Assembly (NCBI RefSeq): GCF_001638985.1
Contig: NW_017265139.1
Span: 1,736,001-1,800,000 of the forward strand
Length of the DNA stretch: 64,000 bases
Direction: 5' to 3'
Source: Phycomyces blakesleeanus NRRL 1555(-)
Taxonomy: Eukaryota > Mucoromycota > Mucoromycetes > Mucorales > Phycomycetaceae
The position numbers and the translations under genes were made by a program. The notes beneath the pieces are model-generated. The model worked only from the letters and a program-made list of their open reading frames with translations, made no database searches and was not told the DNA's origin. Positions within the stretch are counted from its first letter, which is position 1, and every line of letters begins with the position of its first letter. Positions 12,801-25,719 of this stretch are shown in pieces.

Positions 12801-14288
12801 ACATTCAAACAAACACAGCAACACAAAAACACACAAACAACACTTACAATCGAAACAGCTAGGTCTGCTCTTTAACATATATATAAATCATAAAACTTTC
12901 TTGTTACATTTCAGAGTAAAAAAAAAAGGCCAAAGAAGAAGACGATAAATAATGTCTTTTTTCTTCTTTACTTAGAGTAATTTCATGTCTTTTTATTTAA
13001 ACTTATATAATATTTTTTTAATACTTACTCTATTCTTGTATTTATGTATTTGTATGTGCTTAGATTGTCAAATGTTGTCGAGCATTTGATATAGCCAATA
13101 TCTACCTCATTACAAGTAAAATAGACCAATTTTCGCTTCTTACACAAATGATTTAACAAATATACATATATATGTATAGTGTGTGTCTACGTGTTTATTT
13201 TATCTTCAGTTAAAATAAATACCATATTCTCTTGTGCAATATCTTTGAGTAAATAAAATAATACATTATCCCACTCTTTTCTGTCAAGACAGCTTTATAG
13301 GTATACTATATTCAAGGGAAGATAAGTAATTACAGTAACGGTTTGGGATCAGCTGCTCGATAATGTTGATTCCTTAAAAGTATTTATCCACTTGAGCTTT
13401 TCGTATACCTCGTTATCAGTTAACCTGCCCAGTAGCTCAAAATATTCATCGAGGCATACATTCAAGCTTTTAGCAAAATATTATACTACTTTTATAGCGT
13501 TCTACATTAAGCCTTTATCCAGCCTCTCGTATTTAATTAGATCAAATTATTCATTTTCATACAAAATGGTACCCCGTCATTAATTGTTTTTGGGTGTTCA
13601 CCTAACCATGAGAGTTTAGACATCTGGTCTATTCTGTTATTTTTGAGACGTACAAAATCTTACAATTTAATAATAATAGAGAAATGAACCATTAAATGAT
13701 GAGTTTTCTTTTTGATAAATATCAATTCTCTTTCTTGTTAGTATTTTACTACAAAGTTAAAGACCAAAAAATAAACACATAATTTCTTTCCAATGCTTTA
13801 CGCATTCGTCTGTCTGCCCCATTTTTTATATAGTAAACTGTTCCTCAATAATACATATGAGCAAATTAAAGGAAAACTATTTAATCTGAAATGATAATTA
13901 CCCAATCCAATGCAGAAAATACTCTACAAGCAGAATGTTTTCTGTAAAAATTAAAACCTTTAAAAATTAGCTTTACGGAAGGTTTGGTTGAAGAATCTAG
14001 AATTCATTTACAGGGTAGATATGCAAGTATTGAAACGCCTGCTATTAGATTGTGAGAAATACTCTTTAAATCCAGATCTTTGCATTTCCCCACGCGATTC
14101 ATTATATTCTAAAAGGACGGATTTTAATGTATATACGTATATATATATATATTAAAGAAAAGCAAAATACAAATTGATGAAAATATCTATTTGTGCTATA
14201 AACGAAGACAATAAAATACATGCGTGGATTAAATATCAAATAAAAAATGTAGGAGGAATAACGGCTGACTTCTCTTTCTTCACAAGCA
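12801..14288. other. AT-rich intergenic region with a possible decayed coding fragment
   Basis: About 1.5 kb between the converging GT31 and zinc-finger genes. Mostly AT-rich with short poly-A/T and AT repeats. On the minus strand, 13560-13349 shows a protein-like frame interrupted by stop codons (see findings). Otherwise nothing is recognisable. Confidence 0.5.
13349..13560 (-). pseudogene. Possible decayed coding relic, weakly Gag-like
   Basis: Reading the minus strand in one frame gives a protein-like stretch with LDEYFELLGRLTDNEVYEKL near its end, broken upstream by three in-frame stops. The spacing of the Tyr/Phe/Leu residues is loosely like retrotransposon Gag domains, but no hallmark residue proves it. 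There are no neighbouring reverse transcriptase or LTR signs. It is reported as a relic of unknown origin. Confidence 0.3.
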
Positions 14289-14873
14289 TTATACACTGTA
14301 AGGTGAGTCTTGAGAAGTTTCTAAGCGGTGAACACGTAGATGTCGTCGCATATTGCTTTGAACACTAAACCTCCGACCACATCCTTTAGATGTACAGATA
14401 TAAGGCTTTTCGCCTGTATGAGAATAAACATGTGTACGCAACGATGAAGGGCGCATAAATCTCTTTGCACAATAGGAACACTTGTATTTTCCATTATCTT
14501 GACTAGGTGATTCCAATGCTTGCTCTCCGTCAGATTCACTCTCATCTACTGAAAGTCTTCGAGAATACGAATAAACACTGTCTGGATCAGATCGTGATCT
14601 TCTCCAGAAGGCTTCCTGAATAATTGGTCTTTGACAAAGACTAGGTATAGATTGTCCTGTTGGTATTTCTTCAAAATATTTAGGTGTACCCGGACCGAGA
14701 GGCAAAATTTGAAGTGGTGGTCCCGAGAGTAGTGGAAGAACAAAGGGAGATATTGGTCGTCGAGGAAATGATGGCTTTGGAAGTGCAGTGTAAATTGAAC
14801 TCTTTGTGCTGTATTCCAAGTAGTTAGAAGAGTTTGGAACCCGGCAAGGGAAAGGCGCTTGAATACTATCCAT
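14289..14873 (-). CDS. C2H2 zinc-finger transcription factor, two C-terminal fingers
   Basis: Single-exon gene for a 194-residue protein, probably a sequence-specific DNA-binding regulator in the nucleus. The N-terminal 120 residues are Pro/Ser-rich and look disordered. Two classical C2H2 fingers follow: CSYC...H-x3-H in KYKCSYCAKRFMRPSSL, a TGEKP linker, then a second finger with a CTSKGC loop and GRRFSVQSNMRRHLRVH. The second finger with this FSVQSNMRRH core recurs in many small fungal zinc-finger proteins. ATG is at 14873 on the minus strand; no intron is needed. Target genes are unknown. A spliced 5' UTR or an upstream coding exon cannot be excluded. Confidence 0.9.
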   Translation of the reverse strand: MDSIQAPFPCRVPNSSNYLEYSTKSSIYTALPKPSFPRRPISPFVLPLLSGPPLQILPLGPGTPKYFEEIPTGQSIPSLCQRPIIQEAFWRRSRSDPDSVYSYSRRLSVDESESDGEQALESPSQDNGKYKCSYCAKRFMRPSSLRTHVYSHTGEKPYICTSKGCGRRFSVQSNMRRHLRVHRLETSQDSPYSV

Positions 14874-15564
14874 TGGTTGTGAATAGTGTGGTTTAAATGT
14901 CGCGCCTAATTTGCAGAGTATTATGGGGACTGTTAGTTAACGGCATTGTGGTGTACGCTTTCCTTTAAAATAATAATACTAATAATAACTTGCGATGTGG
15001 TGCGGGTACACCATCAAGAAGATGTCGAATAGAAGGAAGATTTTGAAAGTGCTGCATGGTCTGGAGTGTTTTGAGGTAAGATATTAAAAAAGGTAGATCT
15101 ATAAGATGCAAAGAGGGCGATCTCTTAATATGCCATTCGCTTCATCGTACAATTTCAATACTGTCGATCAAACCCTTTCCTGGCCCAAAGTACAAACATC
15201 AAGACGATCTCAGCTAGGAGACAACATTCGATCAACCAAGTTTCTCAATTACTTATAATATACACATGTACGTGTGCATGTATAAAAGTGCATATAGATA
15301 TAGATATAGTTTATAAACTATATTGTCTTTTACTTTCCCTCTATCTGTTTATTTTATTTTATTTTTGGAAACCATTCGAGACGGCAATTTTCCTAATTCT
15401 TACATTCTACAATATAAAATTCCCGTCTTTATTTCCACATCTAATGGTTACCCAAGGCAACATCTTGCTCTTGGCAGTGATTCCTATTTTGTTGATTTTC
15501 TCCATTTCCTTTTTATTACTCTAAAACTATCACTTTATTAAATACACATGCACACATATAAATG
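14874..15564. other. Intergenic region upstream of zinc-finger gene
   Basis: Contains the promoter of the zinc-finger gene (minus) and the 3' flank of HAT1 (minus). AT-rich, with a TATAGA-type repeat at about 15293-15308. No gene is supported. Confidence 0.45.
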
Positions 15565-17493
15565 TTAGACTTGCTCCAATAAATCATGGTACTCTTCCTC
15601 TACACCATCATAAGTAGCTTGAAGCTTTTCCTTCATTTCATCAGCATCCATGTCTTTCAGGGCATCCTTGAAGCAAAACAGAATCATCATTCCACTGTTA
15701 GTTTCTGATTGGACTCTATCCCAACTTTTTTTTAATACTCACGATATTAAACAAATAAAGTCTCTGTTTTACTTGAAGTCGATAAGCCTTATAAGCTGCA
15801 CTATCCAGCTTGTTGAGTTTGGAAAGCAAATACATTTCAACGCATCGTCTGATTTGGCGCTATTAAACAAACTATTAGACACCATTTTTTTCAAGACAGA
15901 AGAAGAGAAAAGAAAACGAATATCTCATATTTCATATTTCTCCTAAACCACTATAATCATAATTGTTGTCTTTCTTACTTCAGTCAACTTGAAACGTTTT
16001 TGGAGCTCCTTAATCTTCTCTTCTGGAACAGGAGCTTGAAGGCCTTGGAAGGCATGTTGATCTCGTAGGATACGCATATCATTTTTGTCTCTCAAATTAC
16101 TGAATTCTTCATTAGGATCTTCCACTATTGTTTGTTCGTCTTGTTAGTTTATTATCATTGCGACGGATTTATTGATACTCATATTACCTGTGAGTTCACA
16201 GACTTCATTACGTGTCGTAAAGATGCAATAAAGTGTTTGATAGAGAGAGTCTATTGTTTTTGCAGAATACACATGTCAATTAATATGCAACTGTTTTATA
16301 TAAATTAACTTACTGCCATGACCTTGTTTTTGATATGGAGGAAGAATCAAAAATTGACTGTGATGATAAGGCACGCAATTAATTAAACTTAAAGTAATCC
16401 CATTTTCTGTTATTGTCATTACCTGATACGCATACGAATATTCTCGGGCCAGCAGAAGAAAGGATACGCAGTGCAATACCCAACAAAGTGATACACGGCA
16501 GATTCATTTTGACCTTGTTTTTCGAACCTATAATTTACACAAATCCAGAATAATTAATATTCTTCATCCATAAATTAAATGATTGATCTTGCTTTACACT
16601 GTATAAATCTCCCATTTCTCATCTTCATTGTCAATGTAGCTTGAACCTTCGATAAACAACAATGCAAACAACTGCATTCTGTCATGATATGATCTGAACT
16701 TTGTATTGGAAAAGGTAGTCTACGGAGAATAGAGATTTATATAAGTTTACTGTTTAAATTTTGAATATATCAATATCCAATTTAGCTTACTCTGTAAATC
16801 TCATATTGTTCTTCATCACCATCTTCGGTTTCAACTTTGTATTCGCTCATTTTCTCACCCAAAGGCTTAAAAGTTTTTGCGTCTTCCTGAACAATACGAA
16901 TGAATTCATCATAATTGGAAAGCACGTCTAAATGCGAAGATTATTTAAATAAGCCATTATAAATCCAATACAGATAATTATATATGTATATACATTTACC
17001 TGAAGGTAAATATTCACTTAGTGTGCCTTTAATATCGGCTGCTTCCAATACACCGGTGTCATTGGTCCCTTGACCATTAAATTTCTCTTTGTAGCTTATA
17101 TTCAGATAGGTTTTCAATGAGCCGGATGCATAATTAATCTATTTCACGACAATGTACATTCGTATTCATAAGCTGCTTATTTATTTATTTATTTATTTTT
17201 GTTTTATTTCTGGTGTCTTACGGTACCTTTATTTGGAGTCCTTTGTATCCAAATACTGTTTCCTGTTCACCGAATATAGGATAGGTAAATTCAGGTTTGA
17301 ATGGTTCTGATTCCTGGGAATTCTCTTCAGCATTCGACTGTCGAACTGAGTAAAGCTGATCATTAATGATTTGATCATTGATCAATTATATAGATTTACT
17401 TGTATATTATTATCAGTTACCCAATTGAAGTTCTGTGCACTCAGTTGTGTTAGAAACAAATTCAGAAAAATCAGAGAATGCAGATGAAAACAT
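15565..17493 (-). CDS. HAT1: Histone acetyltransferase type B catalytic subunit
   Basis: Acetylates newly made histone H4 (Lys5/Lys12) together with a RbAp46/Hat2 partner. Eleven exons on the minus strand: 17493-17421, 17345-17227, 17138-17000, 16927-16791, 16719-16598, 16527-16423, 16357-16314, 16250-16188, 16124-15979, 15859-15743 and 15666-15565; 388 residues. The diagnostic segment [27 protein letters not shown] is assembled over an exon junction and includes the acetyl-CoA loop QKQGHG. It is followed by LTVEDPNEEFSNLRD, the HAT1 catalytic-core signature. The N terminus (FSEFVSNTTECTEL) and the C-terminal Arg/Lys/Tyr-rich helices also fit. Exons 44-146 nt long make this one of the most finely divided genes here. 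It shares a 447-bp divergent promoter region with the Fcf2 gene. Confidence 0.95.
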
Positions 17494-17940
17494 TATGGAA
17501 ATGTTCTAGATTCTTTTTTAGTTACTTTTTTTTCTCCAAAAAAAAAGACAAGGAATTTACACTTTTCTATTTCCTACTCCTCAAGGCACAATTTTATTTT
17601 TACAGATATATTTTTTGGCTGTACTATATTTTACACATGTATTACTTAGAGAGTAGATCCAGACATACATACACACACAGAAATGTATTCACCCAATAAG
17701 TAGAATAGAGACAAGTAGGAAATCAGACAAACAGGCTGATAAGCTGACTAACTGGCAGAAGCAGACAAACTAACAAACTAACAAACTGGCAAACTGACAG
17801 GCAGACCCACAAATGGATAATTTCACACCAAAATCTACAACTCAGTCGTGACTCGTTAAAAAGAAAGCCACTAAAGGTTCGAAAAAATTAGGAAACGAAG
17901 ATTGATCTTTTACATATAAAAGAAAACTCATCAAGACAAC
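17494..17940. promoter_or_regulatory. Divergent promoter region, HAT1 / Fcf2-like
   Basis: 447 bp between two start codons facing away from each other. It holds an imperfect run of AAC/ACT-rich direct repeats at about 17740-17800 (repeated ACAAACTAAC and ACTGGCA units) and ends with ACATATAAAAGAAA (17911-17924), whose TATAAA core is a likely TATA box for the plus-strand gene. Both promoters presumably lie here. Confidence 0.55.
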
Positions 17941-19162
17941 ATGCCTGTCACTCGATTACAGAGACAGAAGATGGCAGATAAACACGAAGAGCCAGTGGAA
18001 AAAGTGGCTCTTCAGACAAAAGCTAAGAAACCGATCTCTGCGATCCAAGCAAAGAAGCTGAGAGCAGCCGAAAACACAAAAACAGCGGCTGAAAACACAA
18101 AAGCAGCAGAAGCAGCAGCAAATAAAGAGACAACAGCAGATGCAGTAAAAGCAACAGAAGCTGTAGAAAGAAAAGAAAAGAAGATTAAAAAAGTAATCTT
18201 TGCCGATGAGAAATCTGATGAGGAGCCTGAAGAAAGTGCTTCCGAAGAAAGTGCTTCTGAAGAGAGTGCTTCCGAGGAGAGCGGGTCCGAGGAATCTGAA
18301 GATGAAGACCTTGATGTTTTGTTAAACAAGGCCAAGGCAGTGTTAGAGGCACAAAAGGCACAAGAGGAGAATGAAGAAAGGTATGACAAATTTTTGTTCT
18401 GTTTAGAGTTTTATATCATTTGGTTCTGTGGTAAATAAGCACAAATCTCTAAATCTCATATTTTTTTTTACTATTATTATTTCTGTGGGATATTTGTTTA
18501 GTGAAGAAACTAGAATCAGACGCTTGAACCTTTCAAAATTAGATGCTGGTGTATCTGTTAAACAATCTTTGTACATCACACAAGATAACAAACGTGCCTA
18601 TCTTGACAAAGCTTCCGTTTCCCTTGTAGACGCTTCAGATACTGATAAAGATGATAAGAAGAAGGAGGCTCTTGTTATTTTAAAAGCAAATAAGAGCGAA
18701 GAGGCCCAATTGACAAAGAAGGAACGCCAGCTGGTAACTACACGCATACACAAAATGGAAAACATAGATCGTCTAATGTCTATTCGGTAGTTGAGAGCAA
18801 AGTCCACAGGCAAGGGCTGGTTCGATATGGAGCGTCCTGAAATTACAGATGAGATCAAACGCGATTTACAAATTATTAAGATGCGTCATGTTTTGGATCG
18901 CAAGCGACATTACAAGAAGATGGGCAAGAACTACAACCCAAAGTTCTTCCAAGTCGGTACTATTATTGAGAGTCCCACTGAATTCTTCTCGTCTCGTATC
19001 GCGAAGAAGGATAGAAAGCAGACATTAGTGGATGAGCTTTTGGCAGATGAACAGTCAAAACAATATTTCAAGCGTAAGTTTGATGAGACACAGGAAAGAA
19101 CTACCAATGGTGGAAAGAAGCATTTTAAGAAGTTGAAGCAAAAGAGAAAGTGGACCAAGTAA
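17941..19162 (+). CDS. FCF2: Fcf2-domain pre-rRNA processing factor (DNTTIP2-like)
   Basis: Nucleolar factor needed for early 35S pre-rRNA cleavage and 18S rRNA formation. Exons 17941-18380, 18502-18733 and 18791-19162 give 347 residues. The N-terminal half is Ala/Lys-rich, with a tandem acidic repeat (SEESA units) like the extension of DNTTIP2. The C-terminal Fcf2 domain is clear: GKGWFDM, IKRDLQIIKMRHVLDRKRHYKK, KFFQVGTIIESPTEFFSSR, KKDRKQTLVDELLAD, and a basic tail. An in-frame TAG at 18788 is removed by a 57-nt intron 18734-18790 (donor GTAACT, CTAAT branch-like site, acceptor GGTAG). Because that intron is 3n long, retention would truncate the protein just before the functional domain. 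Yeast Fcf2 is shorter and lacks the acidic extension. Confidence 0.92.
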
Positions 19163-19528
19163 ATATATATTTATGTATAATAATAATAATAAGTACATTA
19201 AAGTAACTTAAATTGAACTCACCTCTTCTTCCTTGAACAATACCATTCTACATAATTTTTTTCATTACTCTTCTTTTTATCCCTTTACCTTCCATGTTGT
19301 ACAATAAAACACATATATGAAATACACATAATTATTATGAACTATATTAATAAGATTTTATGGATTTATTTAAGTATATAGGTATAGATATAGATATAGA
19401 TATAGCTATGTAAATGATGTAATATAAATATAAATATAAATGTGAATGTGAATGTGAAGGTAAAGGTAAATGTAAATGAGATGAATATGCTTACATGCAG
19501 ACTTTTAAATAATAGATTCTATCTTCTA

Positions 19529-19529
<1 letters not shown>

Positions 19530-19562
<33 letters not shown>
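19530..19562. repeat. AT dinucleotide microsatellite
   Basis: Uninterrupted AT run of about 33 bp. Confidence 0.9.
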
Positions 19563-19565
<3 letters not shown>

Positions 19566-19684
19566 AAAGCAATAAAAAATACAAAGAAATAGCAAATTAA
19601 AAAATATAAAATGAGAAAAGGTTATTCAGAGCTGGTATTTTGTATAAATACTTCAGATGCTCCAAAAAAAAAGGGGCGTATGTA

Positions 19685-19801
<117 letters not shown>

Positions 19802-19830
19802 CTAAGTATTTCAAATCTACTGTGATTTGA

Positions 19831-21684
19831 TTATAAAAGTTGAACCTGGGATGCCCTCTTTTGATTCAATACTGCAGTCGATGGCCACTGAACGTTGGTT
19901 AACTGACTGTCAGCAACTGGGAGACCAGAACCTGCTATTCTCATTGTTGCTATATCTCTTCTTTCTATAGGGAACACGTCAGAATCGGTTTGATAATAAC
20001 TTTGGGGTAAGAATATTTGGTTTGACTTTAGCCCATCAAAAGCATTGTGGCTGAGAGTCCCTTGAATATTCGAGCGGTGCATTGGTGACTTGGTAAAGGA
20101 AGGTGGTTGGGTTTGGAGATCATAAACGTCAGAGGTACCATCGTTTGATTTCTGAACACTGGATCCTTTTTCAACCATACTTGGTCTATATACATTAAGT
20201 TTGGGATACAATAGAAATGTTAGTGTATATCGTGTTACCGTTTTTTGTACAACAAACCTTATAACCATGGAAACTTCTATAAAAAAGGTAGCAATCGGGC
20301 TGACAAAATTCCAGGAACTGGCCATGATAAGAGTTGCTGGTAAAGACAGTATGACAGCGTTACGGAAAAACCCATAAATAACAACTGCTACTGCTAAAAA
20401 TATCATATAAAGCGCAAGTAGTATCATCACGGCGTGGATCTATTTTACGCTGTATTAATTCATCTAGTCAATTTGCTTCTTATTGATTTTCTGTTTTTCT
20501 TTTATGTTTACTTTGTCGTTACCTTTAGAATTCCAGCTTTTACTGCGTTGTAACGTTCACCAAAGCTACTGAAATTCTCTAAATGTTCGTTTAGAATTCG
20601 TGTGAGGCGTGTTCCAGCAAATGTTACGGCAGTGCACAAAAATATGCAATGAAAAAACCACACGGTGTAGAGGAGTCTGGTCATTATTTCAGCCCCATGT
20701 GGATTATTATAGGCCAAGGCACCAGCAGTTATTGAAAATATGTTGTTGAGAATAAATGGGAGAAATAGCAATACGGCACTGACAATGTCAGCTGCGCGTG
20801 GAGAAGGTAGCCAACCACTTGAAATTGTTTTGTGGCTCTATTAAATGGATATTTTAAAATAAAACATTAGCCTGTTTATTTTTGTTTTGATTATCTATTG
20901 TGCTCACGTCAGCCAAGGTTTGAAGAATTCCGGTCAGATACAAGGCGGCTCCAGCATATCCCCATTGTAATGGAAAATCGAACATAACTAAAGTCAAAAT
21001 TATATTGGAATGATATATTAAAAGCATTAATATTATTAGTATGAGTGCTGTTTTGATCTATACAAACTTACACGAGCGAAAAATTAGGCTTTTTGAAACA
21101 TCTGTAGCCAAAATGATACAATAAATCATTCGGACTAAAAGAAAAACATATAGAAAAAAGTGTAGTTAGTAACAATAAGATATATTTTTTTGTGTAATTT
21201 TGCTCAAGTAGTATACAGTATTATCAAATATTTCTGCTTTCTGTTGAATTACACAGCATGTACATACGTAGGTTGAGAATAAAAAGCATGACAAGCATTG
21301 AGTCTATTGGTTTAGGACGGAAGCAACCCTTTCGTATGTCGATATCGAATATACGATGCCCACGAACGAGTGTACGATGAAGAATTAAAATTAGAGCTAC
21401 AAAGCGTGCAAATTTTAGCTTCTGTCTGTATTTATACACACATTTGTAGCTAGAAAGTATTATTTTCTTGTCTCTTTATTTCTTCATGTGAGCTTTTGTA
21501 CCATTTCCTTTTATTTACCTATTACTGACGCGACGGCAGATAGGACAATGCAGATTGTATTGATGATTCGCAATTGTCGTTCTTCTGCGCAACCGGTAAT
21601 TGTTATTCTCCAATCGCAGTGGCAAACATTGTCAATACAAATACGGTCCAGATCCCAGGAATTGTTTTGATATGTCTCTACCAT
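19831..21684 (-). CDS. Seven-transmembrane receptor-like protein
   Basis: Predicted plasma-membrane protein with seven hydrophobic spans, an extracellular-looking N terminus with several Cys (VETYQNNSWDLDRICIDN) and a long Ser/Gln-rich cytoplasmic tail: the layout of a G-protein-coupled receptor. Exons on the minus strand: 21684-21519, 21396-21268, 21134-21072, 20987-20908, 20837-20523 and 20439-19831; 453 residues. The spans in order include NTICIVLSAVASVIALILIL, SMLVMLFILNLLRMIYCIIL, a span around WGYAGAALYLTGILQ, LLFLPFILNNIF, LYTVWFFHCIFLC, LLALYMIFLAVAVVIYGFF and one around PATLIMASSWNFV. The last exon holds a possible additional 72-nt intron 20257-20186 (GTTTGT..TATAG, CTAAC inside), whose removal would give 429 residues. 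No ligand or exact family can be named. Confidence 0.75.
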
Positions 21685-22530
21685 TAATCAATCGAAAAGC
21701 AATTGGTCGTTTGTCAGCGTATGTTTATAAAAAGGCAAAAATGAAGAAGAAGAAATAGCTGGAGTAATAGAAATATATATATATATATGAAGAAGGAAGA
21801 AAGAGATGAAGTTTTGTGAGATAATTTAGAATAGATTGCACAAACCAAAGAATTGTTTAATGTAGATGTTGTACAGAAATGAATACTCTCTTCTATTTTA
21901 CTTTATTTTTACTGCTTTACAAGTCTAGATAATCTCCATTTGGAAACCAAGGCACCAATTAGTTTCCAGTTTCCATAGCTAAAAGTGAAAAGTAAAAAAA
22001 AAAGTTTATACTTGAACATGGGGTTATTACCGCGTAATTTATCGAAGATTACACGACAAATTCTTTCCTTCTTACTTCCTACCTCTCTTTCTTTCTTTTT
22101 CTTTTTCTTTTTGAATAACTCTGTTCTGTATTCTCTCTTGTATAAATCTAGTATAGGCTTGTGTCTACTTGGTCCGTTTTATTTTTGGAATATTAAATCA
22201 TTGTAGGCACACATAATTTCCTACAAAAAATTGCTTTACTGTGTCTTTAAAGAGGAAATTTGGCTAAGCCCGAGAAATTCTAATAGTTTTTAACATGAAT
22301 ATAAATAAAATTAATGTATAAAGCTATATATATATGTATATATCAAGTCAATAACATATTATATATATATATATATATATTTAACATTAAGAGTAAGAAG
22401 TAAGAATATGAATAATAGCAGTAATTGATGGCGGATAATGTATTCCACTTGTATGACAAAGAAAAAGGATCAAGATTAGATTCAGTTACCGCAAGTGAAA
22501 CTCGAATAAATGAAGAGGTAGGATTATTTA

Positions 22531-22761
22531 TTAACAGGTGGTCTGAGTAAAGGAATGTATTGATTTAAAGATTCTACTGCTACTATATTTAATTTGTGCT
22601 TTAGATGATTGAGCGATAGAACGCAATGCTTCCCCCAGAGGTTTATCCTGGATGTGGATCAGTAATCTACAAACGTGTGTATGTATGTAGCTATCTGTCG
22701 ATTTACTCAATATGCTATTATTATAGCCTGGGTATACAGACCGTATCACTTTGTTTAACAT
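22531..22761 (-). other. Doubtful small open frame, 76 codons
   Basis: Starts with a true ATG and has less low-complexity composition than its AT-rich surroundings (it contains HIQDKPLGEALRSIAQSSKA). No homology is recognised and no flanking exons are evident. It could be a small gene, a relic or chance. Confidence 0.2.
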
Positions 22762-25719
22762 TCTAAATATTATGTCTTTCCTGGGACATCTTTTTCACTC
22801 TGACTTATGTATGTAATTGTAGCTGTACATGTACAATTATCTACAAAATACAATACACTATACGTTTATAAGATCAAATATTCGCCACTAAGCCAATTAT
22901 CGAGAATAAAATTCTAGTTAATTCTCGATTCTGAATGTAACCCACGCGTAGATCGTAATAGCCTGAATTCCAACTGTTATACTTATACATTATGAGATTG
23001 CCAGTAAATCTTTAGTGTAAAGTATATATGTATATATTCTACCAAAGGTATACAATTTTAGTACCTTTTTTTTGTGAAATATACATATATCCATATTGAT
23101 CACTAAAGACATACAGACACTACATCTTACATAAGATAATTAAAGTAATAATTATAGACGTTTGACAGTTCTTATGTATTTCAATGTACAAAGTGCGTGG
23201 TTATTATTGTACTCTAGTACCATAAAAAGTAAACCGGCATTAGGACTAGATTTTTCCAAACTATAATGAATTATTGCGGTGTATAAAGTTTTTATTTAAA
23301 GTAGGACAATACATTGTACGCACAATATATATATATTTATATATTTATATTGTACTTTATAACTATAAACAAGTTGTCTACAGAGTTTGCAGAGTATGGT
23401 AAACATGAAAGAAACCAATTGGTTATTTATTTTCAGTGTAAAGGGTACAGACCAGCAGCAGTAGATTGTGACTGATACTTGATTATTTAGAGCTTGATAA
23501 ATTGAATAAATTGTAATTCCTTTCTTTTCCTTTATTTCTATCTATAGAGAATCCGTTTAGTGGAGTATAAAAAAGAAATAGAAAAGCTCAATTAAAGATG
23601 GCTACTGCGTCAAGTTATATTGCGCATGTGAATATGTTTTTATTTTTATTTATTGAAAAGCATCTGTGCTTTTTTTTAAAAAAAAAAGAAAGAAAGAAAT
23701 GCGTGTGTTTTATGTGCATATATCATGTATACACATGTAGAAAATTCCTAATGGCAGCTTTGAAGCTTTGTTCAATATTGAGAAGAAATGAAAGACAAGT
23801 GATTCTGTCAACCGATTTGATAGAAACATTAATTTGATAGGTTTCATTAAAATGATGAAAAGCCCTGTGTATGAGAAATTCATACAAACAGCACGATAAG
23901 GCTTCACTTAGAATACTCTCCTACAGATATATTCCGGAAATAAGGCAAATTGCGATACCCTGGGATTACCAGAGCTAATTCACTATGAAAATCAGTATTT
24001 GTACTATTCTTTTTTGTATTCTCAGGTATGAGCGTTGCCTCGGTTTTTGTACAATTCTCTACATAGCACTATGCACGTTTTTCTTCTAAATATGGCACTA
24101 GACTATCGGCCACACTGACGAGCCATGTACAGAGTACCATTTATTCTTCTTTTCTTTCTCTCTCTCTCTCTCTTTATAAATGAGACCAATAGCACAAGAC
24201 AGAGCAACTTCAGGTGTAACGATCCCTGGACCTTTTTTTTGGGATTGTTCTTGTGTGCAAGGTCCGTCAAGGTTGTACCATTATCTGGTTCTCGAATTTT
24301 AAGACTGAATAACTGGGTGTGAGGCTGATTTGTTAGCTTTTTTTTCTGCTCAATGTTCGAAGCAACAATATTGCTATACTATAACTTGAGCCATATTATG
24401 AAACGGATTTGATTCTCTCGGTCCCCCTTTTTATATTATTTATCAAAACCAAATCATTCATTACCAAAGAGTATTTAACATATTATACCAAGGCAAACAA
24501 GCTAGCTATTCAACTCATTTTTATGCATGAGTATATCTATTATGTATATTTACATTCCAATATTAACACTTGATAGGAGAGTAGTATAATAGTGTATAGT
24601 AACCACTTTTTGGTAAATATCAATACCATATAAAATGGTGGACAAAAACTCGCTTTCTTTTTCTATTGACTTGTGCTTAACCTCATTTATTCATTCTAAC
24701 GACATATTTGTCATAAACCCAAAAGTAAGGGAGTGATGTAACTTGTATATAATAAATGCTCTGTTAATAAGCGTTCTTAAGTATATATATAGCTTTTTTC
24801 TTTAATTAATAGTAATATTTACAACTCATATTCTTATCGTTATAGAATGTGAATTGTTATGATAAAACAAGGTTTACGCCACTTTATTTTTCGTAATGAA
24901 AGAAAAGAAGTATTGTATTCTTTGAAATTCACATACTTTTTTTTTATAAATTTTAATGTATATGTTTTCCTATATCTTGGTCACACAAGTCTAGATCTTG
25001 CCTGTGGTATTGAGACGTATAATATTAATTGTCTACGATTAATAAAGAAAATCATGCCTAATTTTGTGTCAATAGAAAATGTCAAGTCGTTTTTATTACA
25101 TTTTTACTTAAGATTGAGACGAGCTCGACTTTTTTTTGTAAACAAATCAAATATAGATTTTAGCCACTTTCTGAGAGAAGAACTGACAAGTCTATAATAT
25201 TTTTTATATATAATCCTCTCGCAAATTGAGACAACAAAGATGCTTAACAAAGTTAAAAGACAAAAGCAGCATATAACCCGCATAACACTCAAATCAAATA
25301 ATCTAATTCTCTCTTTTGTCCTACTAGCTTAGAGACCTTTAATAAATATGAGCCTATCAATATCCATATAAACAGAAAAAAATATGCTAAACAAAATTCG
25401 TACTTTTACATTCTGGTGCCTTCGATCACAAACCAATATCATTCGTTAATATGGCCTCCTCATGTCCCTCTTCACACTCTTTCCTTTCTTGCTTTCTCCA
25501 TCATCAAATAGATACAATTTTCTCATTTTTAGTACACACTTTACCTATTTTTCTCTTTCTATAGAAAAAACTAGAAAAAAATTATAAAATCTAAAAATCT
25601 TAAAAAAATAAAATAAGATAAGAAATCAAAATGACGAAGTAAAAGCAGGCCATTCGAGTATTTTGAATTAACATCGACACATAGAAAACGTGTATATATA
25701 TATATATATTTGCTTACAT

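Noticed and set aside
18788..18790. In-frame TAG before the Fcf2 domain, as readthrough, recoding or pseudogene
   Set aside because: A 57-nt intron 18734-18790 with GTAACT donor, CTAAT branch-like site and TAG acceptor removes it and joins KKERQL to LRAKSTGKGWFDM in phase.
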